This document shows, piece by piece, positions 26,545-35,202 of a stretch of 64,000 nt of DNA. Each line of letters begins with the position of its first letter. The first letter of the stretch is position 1. Source of the DNA: an uncultured Acidimicrobiales bacterium (GTDB lineage Bacteria > Actinomycetota > Acidimicrobiia > Acidimicrobiales > SZUA-35); NCBI GenBank assembly GCA_938021675.1, contig CALIFY010000025.1, positions 62,001-126,000 on the forward strand. Direction: 5' to 3'. The notes below the pieces were generated by a model. It was given only the letters and a program-made list of their open reading frames with translations. It was not told the DNA's origin and ran no database searches. The position numbers and the translations under genes are program-made.

Positions 26545-27600
26545 TCAATCGAACAACGTGGTGACGTCCGGTGCCCCCACCGACGGGTCTGGCGGCGTCA
26601 GGCCAAGGTGCTGCCAGGCCGAAGCGGTCGCTACCCGACCCCTCGGCGTCCGCATCAGAAGGCCCTGCTGAATAAGAAACGGTTCGATGACCTCTTCGAC
26701 CGTTTCGGTGGGCTCGCCAACACTGATGGCCAACGTCGAAAGACCGACCGGGCCACCGGAGAAACGTTCACATAGGTTCGACAAAAGAATCCTGTCGACC
26801 TTGTCGAGGCCTCGCTCATCGACACCGAACATGGCGAGCCCGTCGGCGGCCGTCGTCTGATCAACCCGACCGTTGCCCTTTACGTCGGCAAAGTCGCGAA
26901 CCCGCCGAAGCAGCCGATTCGCTATGCGGGGAGTGCCCCGGCTCCGGCCGGCGATCTCCGCCGCGCCCAGCCGGTCGATTTCGACGTCGAGCACGGTGCC
27001 AGCCCGCAACACGATCTGCTCAAGATCGGCGCGGTCATAGTAGTCCAGGCGAAACGCAAACCCGAACCGGTCACGCAGCGGGCCGGTAATCAAGCCGGTA
27101 CGAGTGGTGGCCCCAACCAACGTGAACGGCTCAAGATCGAACCGGATCGAACGAGCAGCCGGCCCCTTGCCAAGCATCACATCGAGCTGGAGGTCTTCCA
27201 TCGCCGGATACAACACCTCTTCAACCACCCGGGGCAATCGATGTATCTCATCGATGAACAACACGTCGCCCCGATCGAGCTTGGTCAAGATCGAGGCCAA
27301 ATCGCCGGCACGCTCGATGGCAGGCCCCGACGTAATCTGAAGGTGAGCATCCATCTCGTTGGCCACGATCCCGGCCAATGTCGTCTTGCCAAGGCCGGGG
27401 GGTCCGGCAAACATCAAATGGTCAGCGGCTTGTTCACGCCCGGCGGCCGCGTCGAGGATGATGCCCAGACGTTCCTTTAGTTCCTTTTGACCAACGAAAT
27501 CATCGAGCGAACGAGGACGGAGGCCGCCCTCTTCAACCACATCTTCTCTGGTCTCCTCCTCCGGTGTCGGTGTCGGGTCGAGCAGCTCGTCGCGAGGCAT
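26545..27600 (-). CDS. ruvB: Holliday-junction branch-migration ATPase RuvB
   Basis: A 351-residue AAA+ motor that forms hexamers with RuvA on Holliday junctions. Walker A is GPPGLGKT at 66-73, Walker B is LFIDEIHRLPRVVEE and sensor 1 is VGATTRTGLI. The C-terminal winged helix ends with RTPRGRVATASAWQHLGL. The acidic leader of about 25 residues before GLRPRSLDDFVGQ is common. It is 4 bases downstream of the ruvA stop. Confidence 0.96.
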   Translation of the reverse strand: MPRDELLDPTPTPEEETREDVVEEGGLRPRSLDDFVGQKELKERLGIILDAAAGREQAADHLMFAGPPGLGKTTLAGIVANEMDAHLQITSGPAIERAGDLASILTKLDRGDVLFIDEIHRLPRVVEEVLYPAMEDLQLDVMLGKGPAARSIRFDLEPFTLVGATTRTGLITGPLRDRFGFAFRLDYYDRADLEQIVLRAGTVLDVEIDRLGAAEIAGRSRGTPRIANRLLRRVRDFADVKGNGRVDQTTAADGLAMFGVDERGLDKVDRILLSNLCERFSGGPVGLSTLAISVGEPTETVEEVIEPFLIQQGLLMRTPRGRVATASAWQHLGLTPPDPSVGAPDVTTLFD

Positions 27601-27604
27601 CGGT

Positions 27605-28255
27605 TCAGCTTCCCGCCAGCTTCAGCAGCGCCAGCTTCAAGAGCTGACCGGAATCTGCCGGCTCGTCGGGGTGTTCGGCACGATCGGGCAGACTTGCGAC
27701 GGCGCGACGGATCTCCTCCGACGAGTAACCAAGGCTCACCAGCGCTTCCCGCACATCGACGAGCGGATTGGCCGATGGGTCGCCGGCCACAAGATCGATG
27801 GATGACCCAAGCCCAACGTCACCGTCGAGCACCGGAAGAACGAGAGACGACTGCAGTTCGACCAGCAGGCGTTGGGCCGTCTTCTTCCCGACACCCGGCA
27901 CTTCACAGAGGGCGGCCAAATCATCGTCGGCCAGGATTCGAGCCAGCTGATCGACCGGGTGGGTGGCCAACACCGCCAAGGCCAACGCCGGTCCAACACC
28001 GTGGGCCGACAACAGCCCCTCAAAGGCCTTCCGGTCCTGCTTTGTAGTGAAGCCAAACAGCTTCTGATCGGCTTCCCGTATGTGGTGATGGACGTACAAA
28101 AGCACCGGCTCGTCGGCCGGCAACCTGGCCAGGGTGCCGGCGGTGGCGGTCACCCGATAGCCGACGCCGGCGACCTCGATGGTCAGCTCGGAAGCCGATG
28201 CCCGATCGAGGGCCGGTTCGCGATCGATCACGACGCCCCGCAGTGTTCCGATCAT
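27605..28255 (-). CDS. ruvA: Holliday-junction DNA helicase subunit RuvA
   Basis: RuvA holds the four-way junction and loads RuvB. From MIGTLRG at 28255 it is 216 residues: OB domain (1-65), tandem helix-hairpin-helix motifs (VGPALALAVLAT, VPGVGKKTAQRLLVEL), an acidic linker and the small RuvB-binding domain III (VREALVSLGYSSEEIRRAV). The ATG overlaps the ruvC stop (ATGA), which fixes this start over the longer frame. Confidence 0.95.
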   Translation of the reverse strand: MIGTLRGVVIDREPALDRASASELTIEVAGVGYRVTATAGTLARLPADEPVLLYVHHHIREADQKLFGFTTKQDRKAFEGLLSAHGVGPALALAVLATHPVDQLARILADDDLAALCEVPGVGKKTAQRLLVELQSSLVLPVLDGDVGLGSSIDLVAGDPSANPLVDVREALVSLGYSSEEIRRAVASLPDRAEHPDEPADSGQLLKLALLKLAGS

Positions 28256-28764
28256 CGAGTCACTGCCCGGGCCGCGGCGGCTTGCCGCAAGCCAGGATCG
28301 TGGGCCAGGTGACAAAGGGCGAGCGCCGCAGCATCGGCGGCGTCGGCCGGTTTCGGCCGCTCGGCCAACCCGAGCAGCACCCGAACCATCTCTTGGACTT
28401 GCCCTTTGTCGGCAGCGCCATCGCCGGTCACCACCGATTTGACCTCCGAGGGAGAATACTCGGCCACGGTCAGGCCACGAGCGGCCGCTCGTGCCAGCGC
28501 CAGACCGGACACCTGGGCGACACCGACCGCAGTTCGAATGTTGTTCTGAAAAAAGATTCGTTCCACCGAAACAACCGCCGGGCCATAGTCATCGAGTAAA
28601 GACACCAACTCCTGATCCAATTCCGCCAAACGCCGGGGTACCTCTAGCTCGGTCGACGTACGGATTACGCCGAGGGCCACAGCCCGCCCCCGGCCTCTGG
28701 ACCCCGGCTCGACGACGGCATAACCACACCGAGAAAGACCCGGATCGATACCGAGAACGAACAT
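28252..28764 (-). CDS. ruvC: Crossover junction endonuclease RuvC
   Basis: A 170-residue RNase H-fold resolvase with all four acidic catalytic residues: Asp7 (GIDPGLSRCG), Glu68 (SVERIFF), Asp141 and Asp144 (ADAADA). I start at the ATG at 28764; the longer open frame covers the upstream ABC ATPase gene on the other strand. A TACGGT box ends 7 bases upstream, making a leaderless message likely. It heads the ruvC-ruvA-ruvB-queA-tgt string. Confidence 0.95.
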   Translation of the reverse strand: MFVLGIDPGLSRCGYAVVEPGSRGRGRAVALGVIRTSTELEVPRRLAELDQELVSLLDDYGPAVVSVERIFFQNNIRTAVGVAQVSGLALARAAARGLTVAEYSPSEVKSVVTGDGAADKGQVQEMVRVLLGLAERPKPADAADAAALALCHLAHDPGLRQAAAARAVTR

Positions 28765-28771
28765 GCGTACG

Positions 28772-28777
28772 ACCGTA
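28772..28777 (-). promoter_or_regulatory. Putative -10 box, leaderless ruvC promoter
   Basis: TACGGT on the minus strand, 7 bases before the ruvC ATG. Confidence 0.5.
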
Positions 28778-28827
28778 GCGGGCAAATGATCGCTTGAGGA
28801 GGACCCTCGACCTTCCGATACCTCGGT

Positions 28828-29892
28828 GTGCCCCAGACCCAAGTCCCCACTTCCGTCACAGAAGATGGCACCACAACGGTTGCCGAACTTCGATCGGTCT
28901 CGAAGCGGTTCGGCGACGTCCCGGCGCTCGAAAAGTTCGATCTCGTCATTCCGAAGGCCAGAATCACCGTGTTGCTCGGGCCAAACGGTGCCGGTAAGAC
29001 GACGGCGATCCGCCTGGTAACCGGTGCGCTCTCTCCCACGGAGGGAACGATTTCGGTGTTTGGCACAACCCCCGATGGCCCCGACGGCGAGAACGTGCGG
29101 CGGCGGTGTGGGGTCGTGTCGGCGAAACCGTCGCTGTATGACCGGCTCAGCGGATACGACAACCTCCGGTACGCCGCTGAGCTGTACGGCCTGGGCCCCA
29201 AAACGGCCGCCGACCTGCGTATCCGGGAGGCCGCCGCCCAGTTTGGCATCGACGATGCCCTGGGCCAAGAGGTCGGTGGGTACTCGACCGGTATGAAAAC
29301 CCGGTTGGCGCTGGCCAGAGCGGTACTTCACGAGCCTGAGTTGCTTCTACTCGACGAACCCACTTCGGGCCTCGACCCCGAATCTGCCCTCGCGGTGTTG
29401 GCCATGGTCCGTGAGATGACGGCGACCGGCCGGACCGTGTTGATGTGTACTCACCTGCTCGCTGAGGCCGAGGGCCTTGCCGACGAGGTCGTTGTCATCC
29501 AAAGGGGTACGACGCTTGTGTCTGGAAACCCGACCGATCTGGCTCACTACTACTGGCCACAGCCGGAGGTAACGATTACCACCTCCGAACCGGGCCGTCT
29601 CGCCGACGTGGCTGCGTTGCCCGGCGTCCGGAGGGTTGATTCGGTGGACGGCGGCGTTCGTTTGGAACTCGATGCCGTCTCGAGAACACCGGAGATCGTC
29701 CGAGCCTTGGCGTCGAGCGGGGTCCCGATCGATTCGGTGGTGCCGTACCGTCCAAGCCTCGAAGACCTGTACCTGGCCGTCCGGCGCGACCTCGGTTCTC
29801 AACAAGACGAAGATGGCGTGCGGCCGATGCCGACCGGTGGTCAACTCACAACCTCTCCGCCAACACTCGTCGACGCTACGGTCGGCCGATGA
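28828..29892 (+). CDS. ABC exporter ATP-binding protein
   Basis: A 354-residue ABC-2 type ATPase with Walker A GPNGAGKT (51-58), signature YSTGMKTRLALARA, Walker B LLLLDEPTSGLD and the switch His in CTHLLAEAEGLADEV. The 100-residue C-terminal extension has the DrrA/CcmA-like accessory fold seen in drug or lipid exporters. It starts at GTG, divergent from ruvC, and its stop overlaps the permease start (ATGA). Substrate unknown; multidrug, sodium or lipid export are all possible. Confidence 0.88.
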   Translation: MPQTQVPTSVTEDGTTTVAELRSVSKRFGDVPALEKFDLVIPKARITVLLGPNGAGKTTAIRLVTGALSPTEGTISVFGTTPDGPDGENVRRRCGVVSAKPSLYDRLSGYDNLRYAAELYGLGPKTAADLRIREAAAQFGIDDALGQEVGGYSTGMKTRLALARAVLHEPELLLLDEPTSGLDPESALAVLAMVREMTATGRTVLMCTHLLAEAEGLADEVVVIQRGTTLVSGNPTDLAHYYWPQPEVTITTSEPGRLADVAALPGVRRVDSVDGGVRLELDAVSRTPEIVRALASSGVPIDSVVPYRPSLEDLYLAVRRDLGSQQDEDGVRPMPTGGQLTTSPPTLVDATVGR

Positions 29893-30743
29893 CGGCAACG
29901 ACGAGGCGACACTCATCGCTCGACTGGGGCCGGGTGTGGACCGTGGCCAGGACCGACCTCCAACAGTTGGCCCAGGCCCGAGACTTCTGGCTGCCGATGA
30001 CGCTGCTCGGATCGTTCTTCTTTGTCTTCATCCCCGCCATCCTGCTGCTGACCATCACCAGGATCGGCGACGTCCAGGTCGTCGATCAGGTGGCTGACAC
30101 TTTGGCGGTGCTCCCGGCCTCGGCTCAGGAGCAGATCCGAGGTGACTCCCCCGAGGGTCGCACCGGCTACGCGTTAGCTGTATTCCTCTTTGCTCCGGTC
30201 GCGGTGATCGTGCCCCTCACCATCTCGACCGCGGTCGGAGCGGCAACCATCGTCGGAGAACGCGAACGCGGCACCGGCGAATTCCTAGCTCACTCACCGG
30301 CGGCGGCCCGGGAGATCTACCTCGGCAAACTGCTGGCCAGCCTGCTGCCTGGCTACGGAACCGTAGTCGTCGGATTCGGCCTGTACTCGATATTGGTCAA
30401 TCTCACCGTCGGGCCAGAGGTCGGCGGCTGGTTCTTTCCCACCCAGCAATGGTGGGTCATGATCCTTTGGGTCCTTCCGCCGTTCCTCGCGATCTGCCTC
30501 TCGCTGGTCCTGCGGCTATCGGCCCGGGTCAGCTCGACGGCCGCCGCTCAACAAGCCTCGGGGCTTATCTCTTTGCCGTTGATCATGGTGGCGTACAGCC
30601 AGTCGACCGGTGCGCTTTTTGGCGCCGGGATCCTCCCGGTCGTTATCGGCGGGGTTGCCTGGGTTCTGGCCGCCTTCAGCTTGACCAGGGGTGTGAGGAG
30701 CGTCACCCGCTCCCGGCTCCTCGGTGTTGGCCGAAACATGTAG
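29889..30743 (+). CDS. ABC-2 type exporter permease
   Basis: A 284-residue membrane protein with about six helices, including LLGSFFFVFIPAILLLTI, VFLFAPVAVIVPLTIST and VVIGGVAWVLAAFSL. The second helix region is followed by ATIVGERERGTGEFLAHSPA, the ABC-2 coupling segment that docks the ATPase. It is coupled to the ATPase gene by ATGA. The stop is almost back-to-back with yebC; a short CTCTCA/TGAGAG inverted repeat (30744-30757) spans the junction. Confidence 0.85.
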   Translation: MTATTRRHSSLDWGRVWTVARTDLQQLAQARDFWLPMTLLGSFFFVFIPAILLLTITRIGDVQVVDQVADTLAVLPASAQEQIRGDSPEGRTGYALAVFLFAPVAVIVPLTISTAVGAATIVGERERGTGEFLAHSPAAAREIYLGKLLASLLPGYGTVVVGFGLYSILVNLTVGPEVGGWFFPTQQWWVMILWVLPPFLAICLSLVLRLSARVSSTAAAQQASGLISLPLIMVAYSQSTGALFGAGILPVVIGGVAWVLAAFSLTRGVRSVTRSRLLGVGRNM

Positions 30744-30746
30744 CTC

Positions 30747-31493
30747 TCAACTGAGAGACTCGATGACCTCGTCTGGAACGTCGATATTGGAATGAATCGC
30801 CTGGACGTCTTCGTGGTCGTCCAGCAGCTCGACGAGGGCGAAGATGGACTTGGCCGTCGATACGTCGGCCATCGGCACGGTGTTGGTCGGCAACATGGTG
30901 GTATCGGACTCGACGACGTCTATCCCGGCTTCCTCCAGCGCGGCCCGCAGACCGAGCACGTCGCCGGCCCCGGAAGACACCTGCCAGACCTCACCATGGT
31001 CTTCGAGGTCCTCAGCCCCATTGTCGAGACCGACCATCAATATTTCTTCCTCGTCGGCGGTCCGAACCACTTTCACGATGCCTTTTCGCTCGAACTGCCA
31101 CGCCACCGCACCCGGCTCGGCCAGCGAGCCGCCGTTCTTAGAAAGTAACGATCGAATCTCAGACCCGGTCCGGTTGCGGTTGTCGGTGAGCGCTTCGATC
31201 AACAGCGCCACCCCACCGGGGGCATACCCCTCGTAGGTGATCGGTTCGTAGTTCACCCCATCGAGTTCGCCAGTCCCCCGCTTGACCGCTCGTTCGATGG
31301 TGTCGAGAGGAACCGAGTTATCCCGCGCCTTCTGAAACATCGTTCTCAGGGTCGGGTTCGCGTCGGGGTCGCCGCCACCCTGTCGGGCCGCCACTTCCAC
31401 CTGCTTGATCAGCTTGGCGAACAGCTTGCCGCGCTTGGCATCGGCAGCGCCCTTCTTGTGCTTAATGGTTGCCCATTTTGAGTGGCCCGACAT
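30747..31493 (-). CDS. yebC: YebC/PmpR family regulator
   Basis: A 248-residue YebC protein with the invariant start MSGHSKWATIKHKKGAADAKRGKLF and the block ITYEGYAPGGVALLIEALTDNRNRT. YebC proteins have been described both as DNA-binding regulators and as ribosome-linked factors easing proline stretches. A TATCCT box ends 8 bases before the ATG. It lies 60 bases after pdxT, the same order as in mycobacteria. It is the minus-strand end of a convergent pair with the ABC permease. Confidence 0.95.
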   Translation of the reverse strand: MSGHSKWATIKHKKGAADAKRGKLFAKLIKQVEVAARQGGGDPDANPTLRTMFQKARDNSVPLDTIERAVKRGTGELDGVNYEPITYEGYAPGGVALLIEALTDNRNRTGSEIRSLLSKNGGSLAEPGAVAWQFERKGIVKVVRTADEEEILMVGLDNGAEDLEDHGEVWQVSSGAGDVLGLRAALEEAGIDVVESDTTMLPTNTVPMADVSTAKSIFALVELLDDHEDVQAIHSNIDVPDEVIESLS

Positions 31494-31501
31494 GGCATAG
31501 G

Positions 31502-31507
31502 AGGATA
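31502..31507 (-). promoter_or_regulatory. Putative -10 box, leaderless yebC promoter
   Basis: TATCCT on the minus strand, 8 bases before the yebC ATG. Confidence 0.4.
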
Positions 31508-31553
31508 GGCCGGGTTCGGCCTCATCGGTCGACCCAATGGTCTGTCGGTCGTT

Positions 31554-32138
31554 TCAACTGGAGCCCACGAGCGTCTGAAGAAAGAGCCGGTGGAGGCGGT
31601 CGTCGGCGGTCAGCTCGGGGTGAAACGATGAGACGAGCACGTTGCCTTGGCGACACAAGACCGGCGCATCACCGTGGTGAGCCAATACCTCGACCTTTTC
31701 GCCCACCCTCTCGACCAGAGGCGCCCGGATGAAAACCGCGGTGAACCGGTCGTCGGCCAAAGATGGAACGTGGAGGTCAGCCTCAAACGAGTCGATCTGG
31801 CGACCGTAGCCATTGCGGCGAACATCGATGTCTATGGCCTCGAACGACCGCTGATCGGCGCGACCATCGGCGACATTGCTAGCTAGGAGAATCATGCCGG
31901 CACAAGTGCCGAACGTTGGCATCCCACCGGCGAGGCGATCGGCGATCGGCGAAAACAAACCGAAGGATTCGAGCAGCTTACTCATCGTTGTCGACTCGCC
32001 GCCCGGCATGATCAAGGCATCACAGCGGGCAAGCTCGTCTACCGTACGAACTTCACACGCTCCTATCCCACAACCCTTCAGGATCGCTAGGTGGCGGGCG
32101 AAGGCACCCTGAAGCGCGAGGACACCAACGGTGATCAC
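31554..32138 (-). CDS. pdxT: Pyridoxal 5'-phosphate synthase glutaminase subunit
   Basis: The glutaminase half of the PLP synthase, releasing ammonia that tunnels to PdxS. Class I amidotransferase features: MPGGEST near residue 45, the nucleophile Cys79 in [11 protein letters not shown], and the His/Glu pair in [13 protein letters not shown]. The GTG at 32138 overlaps the pdxS stop (GTGA), which fits coupling; a TTG one codon earlier is also open. Length 194 is normal. Confidence 0.94.
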   Translation of the reverse strand: MITVGVLALQGAFARHLAILKGCGIGACEVRTVDELARCDALIMPGGESTTMSKLLESFGLFSPIADRLAGGMPTFGTCAGMILLASNVADGRADQRSFEAIDIDVRRNGYGRQIDSFEADLHVPSLADDRFTAVFIRAPLVERVGEKVEVLAHHGDAPVLCRQGNVLVSSFHPELTADDRLHRLFLQTLVGSS

Positions 32139-33061
32139 CAACCTCGTTCGGCGAGGCGAACGTCGATATCATCCATGCCGATTCCCGTCATCGGGGTGCC
32201 GAGACCACTGCTGACCTTGGCCAAGATCTCCGGGTCTCGATAGTTGGTGGTCGCCTCCACCATGGCTTTGGCCCGCGGTGCTGGATCAGCGCTTTTGAAT
32301 ATGCCTGAGCCAACGAACACCGATTCGGCTCCCAACTGCATGGCCAGGGCGGCATCTGCTGGAGTGGCGAGCCCACCAGCACAGAACAGTGGCACCGGCA
32401 ACGTACCGGTCTTGGCGATCTCCTGGATGAGCGGGAGCGGCGCTTGAAGTTGCTTTGCCCAGTCGAAGAGTTCGGCTTCGTCGGCCTGCGTGATTTTGCG
32501 TATATCCCCGATGATCGACCGGAGGTGGCGGACCGCCTCGATGACGTTGCCGGTGCCGGCCTCGCCCTTCGAACGAATCATGCACGCACCCTCGCTGATT
32601 CGGCGAAGCGCCTCACCAAGATTGGTGGCGCCGCATACAAAAGGAACGGTGAAGGCGAATTTGTCTATGTGATGTGCCTCGTCCGCCGGGCTGAGGACCT
32701 CGGACTCGTCGACGTAGTCAACCCCGAGGGCCTGGAGAATCTGAGCTTCGACGAAGTGACCGATTCTGGCCTTGGCCATTACCGGGATGGTGGTCACATC
32801 CTTGATTCCCTCGATCATCTCCGGATCGCTCATCCGAGCCACGCCACCGTCGACGCGGATGTCGGCCGGTACCCGCTCGAGAGCCATCACGGCGACCGCT
32901 CCGGCGTCCTCAGCTATTTTGGCTTGTTCCGGGTTGACGACATCCATGATGACGCCTCCCTTCAGCATCTCGGCCAAGCCCCGCTTGACCCGCACCGTGC
33001 CGTCGGCCTTGGCGGCCACCGACTCGGCGGAAGGAGGGTGTGAGGCGTCGTTCGTCGTCAT
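32135..33061 (-). CDS. pdxS: Pyridoxal 5'-phosphate synthase lyase subunit
   Basis: A 308-residue (beta/alpha)8 PLP synthase that builds PLP from ribose 5-phosphate, glyceraldehyde 3-phosphate and ammonia as a dodecamer with PdxT. Family blocks are all present: [45 protein letters not shown] and [24 protein letters not shown] box ends 6 bases before the ATG and no ribosome site is visible, so the message is probably leaderless. Confidence 0.96.
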   Translation of the reverse strand: MTTNDASHPPSAESVAAKADGTVRVKRGLAEMLKGGVIMDVVNPEQAKIAEDAGAVAVMALERVPADIRVDGGVARMSDPEMIEGIKDVTTIPVMAKARIGHFVEAQILQALGVDYVDESEVLSPADEAHHIDKFAFTVPFVCGATNLGEALRRISEGACMIRSKGEAGTGNVIEAVRHLRSIIGDIRKITQADEAELFDWAKQLQAPLPLIQEIAKTGTLPVPLFCAGGLATPADAALAMQLGAESVFVGSGIFKSADPAPRAKAMVEATTNYRDPEILAKVSSGLGTPMTGIGMDDIDVRLAERGW

Positions 33062-33067
33062 GAGGCC

Positions 33068-33073
33068 AGTCTA
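33068..33073 (-). promoter_or_regulatory. Putative -10 box, leaderless pdxST promoter
   Basis: TAGACT on the minus strand, 6 bases before the pdxS ATG. Confidence 0.5.
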
Positions 33074-33152
33074 CGACGGCCCCGATGGGCCAATGCCAAT
33101 CAATTTCGTCACTGCGGTCCCCAAATCGGCCGCCGCTACCATCCGCCGAGCG

Positions 33153-34286
33153 TCAGCCATCGCCCACTTCGACCTGGCCATCCTCGGGAAACAACACCCA
33201 CGTTCGTCCCGGGGTCAACAAGATCGGCTCGCCATCGTCGTCGGTCAACGTCGGCTTGTCTGCCGCCGCTGGTCGTTCCCATGTACCGGTTATCACCTGC
33301 CCGGCGGTCAAGACATACAACTCGCCATCACCGGTGGAGCGGACCTCGGGTGAAGTGGCATCAGCCGGGCTCGTCGAGTAGTCGGTGACCATGATCACAA
33401 CGTTCTCCGGGGCCAACTGATCGCCGTCATGGGTTGTATGAGGGGCTCCGTCTTGGGTTCGGGCCCAACCCTCGACGGCGTCGTCCCACCGGTGCGTAAC
33501 CAACGGCGAATCCCGGAATCGGATCGACACCGGACCGGTGACCGAACGTGCCGACGGCGGCAAGTCATCGCCCGCTGTCCGATAGTCAAACCACGGCGTC
33601 GGCGATCCGGCATCCTCAGGGGCCAGCGCCAGCAAGTCGGAACCATCGACGAACAGGTTGTGCGGCGCCGGCCGGGTCCGGTCACGGAAATACTCGGTCC
33701 GAGTCAGATTGGTGACTTCGATGATGGGCAGTTCCCGCAAGCCGGATGCGACATAATTGTTACCACCGGACGACCCGTAGAGCGGAGTATCAAAACCTCG
33801 GAGGAGATCGAAATCCGACGTCCGACTCGAACGCACAGGCCCAACCGGATCGGGCACGATCGAGTGGAACACGGCGGCAAAACGGGTGACACCTTCGGCC
33901 CGCATGTCGAAAACGATATCGGCGAGGTCTAACCCGGTTTGGGGGCGGGCGTTCGGGTGATTGTCGACCTTTATCACCAAGGCCGGAACCTCGAGATCGG
34001 TCTCGCCGGTCGCCGGAAGCCCGGTCAGCGGAGCGGTAGGACCTCGGGGTTCTGATGGTTCCGAGTCGGACTCCGACCCAGCCGACGTCGTCGGAACTGG
34101 AGCGTCTTCGGTCCTCGCCAGATCACCATCGGGTGCGTCGCTTGGCCCGGTCGAGCGACCGGCGAGCCCATCGATGACGGTGGTTTCTTCATTGTCGGCA
34201 AGGAGGCGGTCAGAACCATACGCAACGACAATCAATATTGGGGCGAGCGTCACCACGAGCCAACGAGAGGCTCGTGGTGGCGCCAC
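33153..34286 (-). CDS. DUF3048 domain exported protein
   Basis: A 377-residue protein with one N-terminal membrane helix (WLVVTLAPILIVVAYG) and no lipobox cysteine, so it is probably membrane-anchored with the bulk outside. After a Ser/Asp/Pro-rich linker of about 60 residues comes the DUF3048 domain (LTGLPATGETD ... ALVIKVDNHPNARPQTGLDLADIVFD). Its biochemical role is unknown; the family (YerB-like) is widespread in Gram-positives. The gene directly abuts the upstream M48-like gene with no spacer, so they are likely co-expressed. Nearby promoters supply pdxS separately. Confidence 0.85.
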   Translation of the reverse strand: MAPPRASRWLVVTLAPILIVVAYGSDRLLADNEETTVIDGLAGRSTGPSDAPDGDLARTEDAPVPTTSAGSESDSEPSEPRGPTAPLTGLPATGETDLEVPALVIKVDNHPNARPQTGLDLADIVFDMRAEGVTRFAAVFHSIVPDPVGPVRSSRTSDFDLLRGFDTPLYGSSGGNNYVASGLRELPIIEVTNLTRTEYFRDRTRPAPHNLFVDGSDLLALAPEDAGSPTPWFDYRTAGDDLPPSARSVTGPVSIRFRDSPLVTHRWDDAVEGWARTQDGAPHTTHDGDQLAPENVVIMVTDYSTSPADATSPEVRSTGDGELYVLTAGQVITGTWERPAAADKPTLTDDDGEPILLTPGRTWVLFPEDGQVEVGDG

Positions 34287-35147
34287 TCAGAACTCCGCCA
34301 GGATGTCGATGCGAAGATCGAGATCGGATCGGGACGGATCTGGCGCCGCGGCGGTGGACGACATCGGACGGGGGTCGACCAACCACATGTGGTCGAGACC
34401 GGCCGACGATGCCTTTGGAGCTAACTCTTTGCCTCCAAGCACTCGAAGGGCGGCAAGCAACCCGGGTGGATAGCGGGTGAGCGCAACGGCATCGCGATCG
34501 GCGGACAGATCACGATCGGAGGGAAACAACCGACCGAAGCCGGCGCCAGCGATGGGATGCAGCAGCCCGGACAACGGACCTTCCAACATCGGGAACCCGA
34601 CGAGCGCGGCGCCGACGGTCGCCGATTCGGCGTCTCCGTTGGAGAGACGCACCAGTAGCTCGGCTACCACGCCTTCGAGTTCAACCACTTCAAGCGCGTC
34701 GACCAACCCGGTGGTCGCAACCACGCTAGTACGGCCGGACCGGCAGATCGCCATAGCGTTCCCGGCGGAGTCATCGACCAATACAACCTCGGGATACTCC
34801 ACTCCGGCGGCCAACGAGAGGCCCTGGACCAGGTTCTCCAAGCGTTCCGCACCCGGTGTGCCGGACACGGTGGGTCGAAGACGGTCGAGTACAAGCCGAT
34901 CGGCATGTCGCAGTCTCAGCCAGACGGCACCGGCGGCGAGAGCTGGGCCGAGGAGTACCGCCAGCCACCACGGGCCGGGTAAAACCAGCAGGACAAGGGC
35001 CAAGAACACGATGAGCGGCACGGCGATGAGAGCGGCGGCGGCGACGCTCACCAGCCGAAGGCCGGTGGCCGGTACGCCACGGTCGACCTCGTCATTGGCC
35101 GGTGCCCCTCGACTGGGCCCGTTCGGTGAAGAATCCTCTGTCGGCAC
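34287..35147 (-). CDS. M48-like membrane protein with a dead active site
   Basis: A 286-residue protein with two N-terminal helices (LVSVAAAALIAVPLIVFLALVLLVL, WWLAVLLGPALAAGAVWL) and an HtpX/M48-type domain (VVATTGLVDALEVVELEGVVAE...). Where M48 peptidases have HELAH, the aligned residues are ELLVR; the third ligand (Glu in EADRDA) is Ser in SADRDAVALT. All three zinc ligands are therefore missing, although the fold signatures flank them. It begins at a GTG, with a TAGGCT box 8 bases upstream. It lies between pimA and the DUF3048 gene. It may be a scaffold or regulator, but the function is unknown. Confidence 0.78.
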   Translation of the reverse strand: MPTEDSSPNGPSRGAPANDEVDRGVPATGLRLVSVAAAALIAVPLIVFLALVLLVLPGPWWLAVLLGPALAAGAVWLRLRHADRLVLDRLRPTVSGTPGAERLENLVQGLSLAAGVEYPEVVLVDDSAGNAMAICRSGRTSVVATTGLVDALEVVELEGVVAELLVRLSNGDAESATVGAALVGFPMLEGPLSGLLHPIAGAGFGRLFPSDRDLSADRDAVALTRYPPGLLAALRVLGGKELAPKASSAGLDHMWLVDPRPMSSTAAAPDPSRSDLDLRIDILAEF

Positions 35148-35155
35148 GAGCTATC

Positions 35156-35161
35156 AGCCTA
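35156..35161 (-). promoter_or_regulatory. Putative -10 box of the M48-like/DUF3048 unit
   Basis: TAGGCT on the minus strand, 8 bases before the GTG at 35147. Confidence 0.4.
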
Positions 35162-35202
35162 CTGGTCTGCGGCCCCGCTGAGGTGGGACCCTTCCCGAGA
35201 GA

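Noticed and set aside
30744-30757. CTCTCA/TGAGAG inverted repeat as terminator
   Set aside because: Loop of only two bases and it overlaps the yebC stop codon; strength too low for a feature call.
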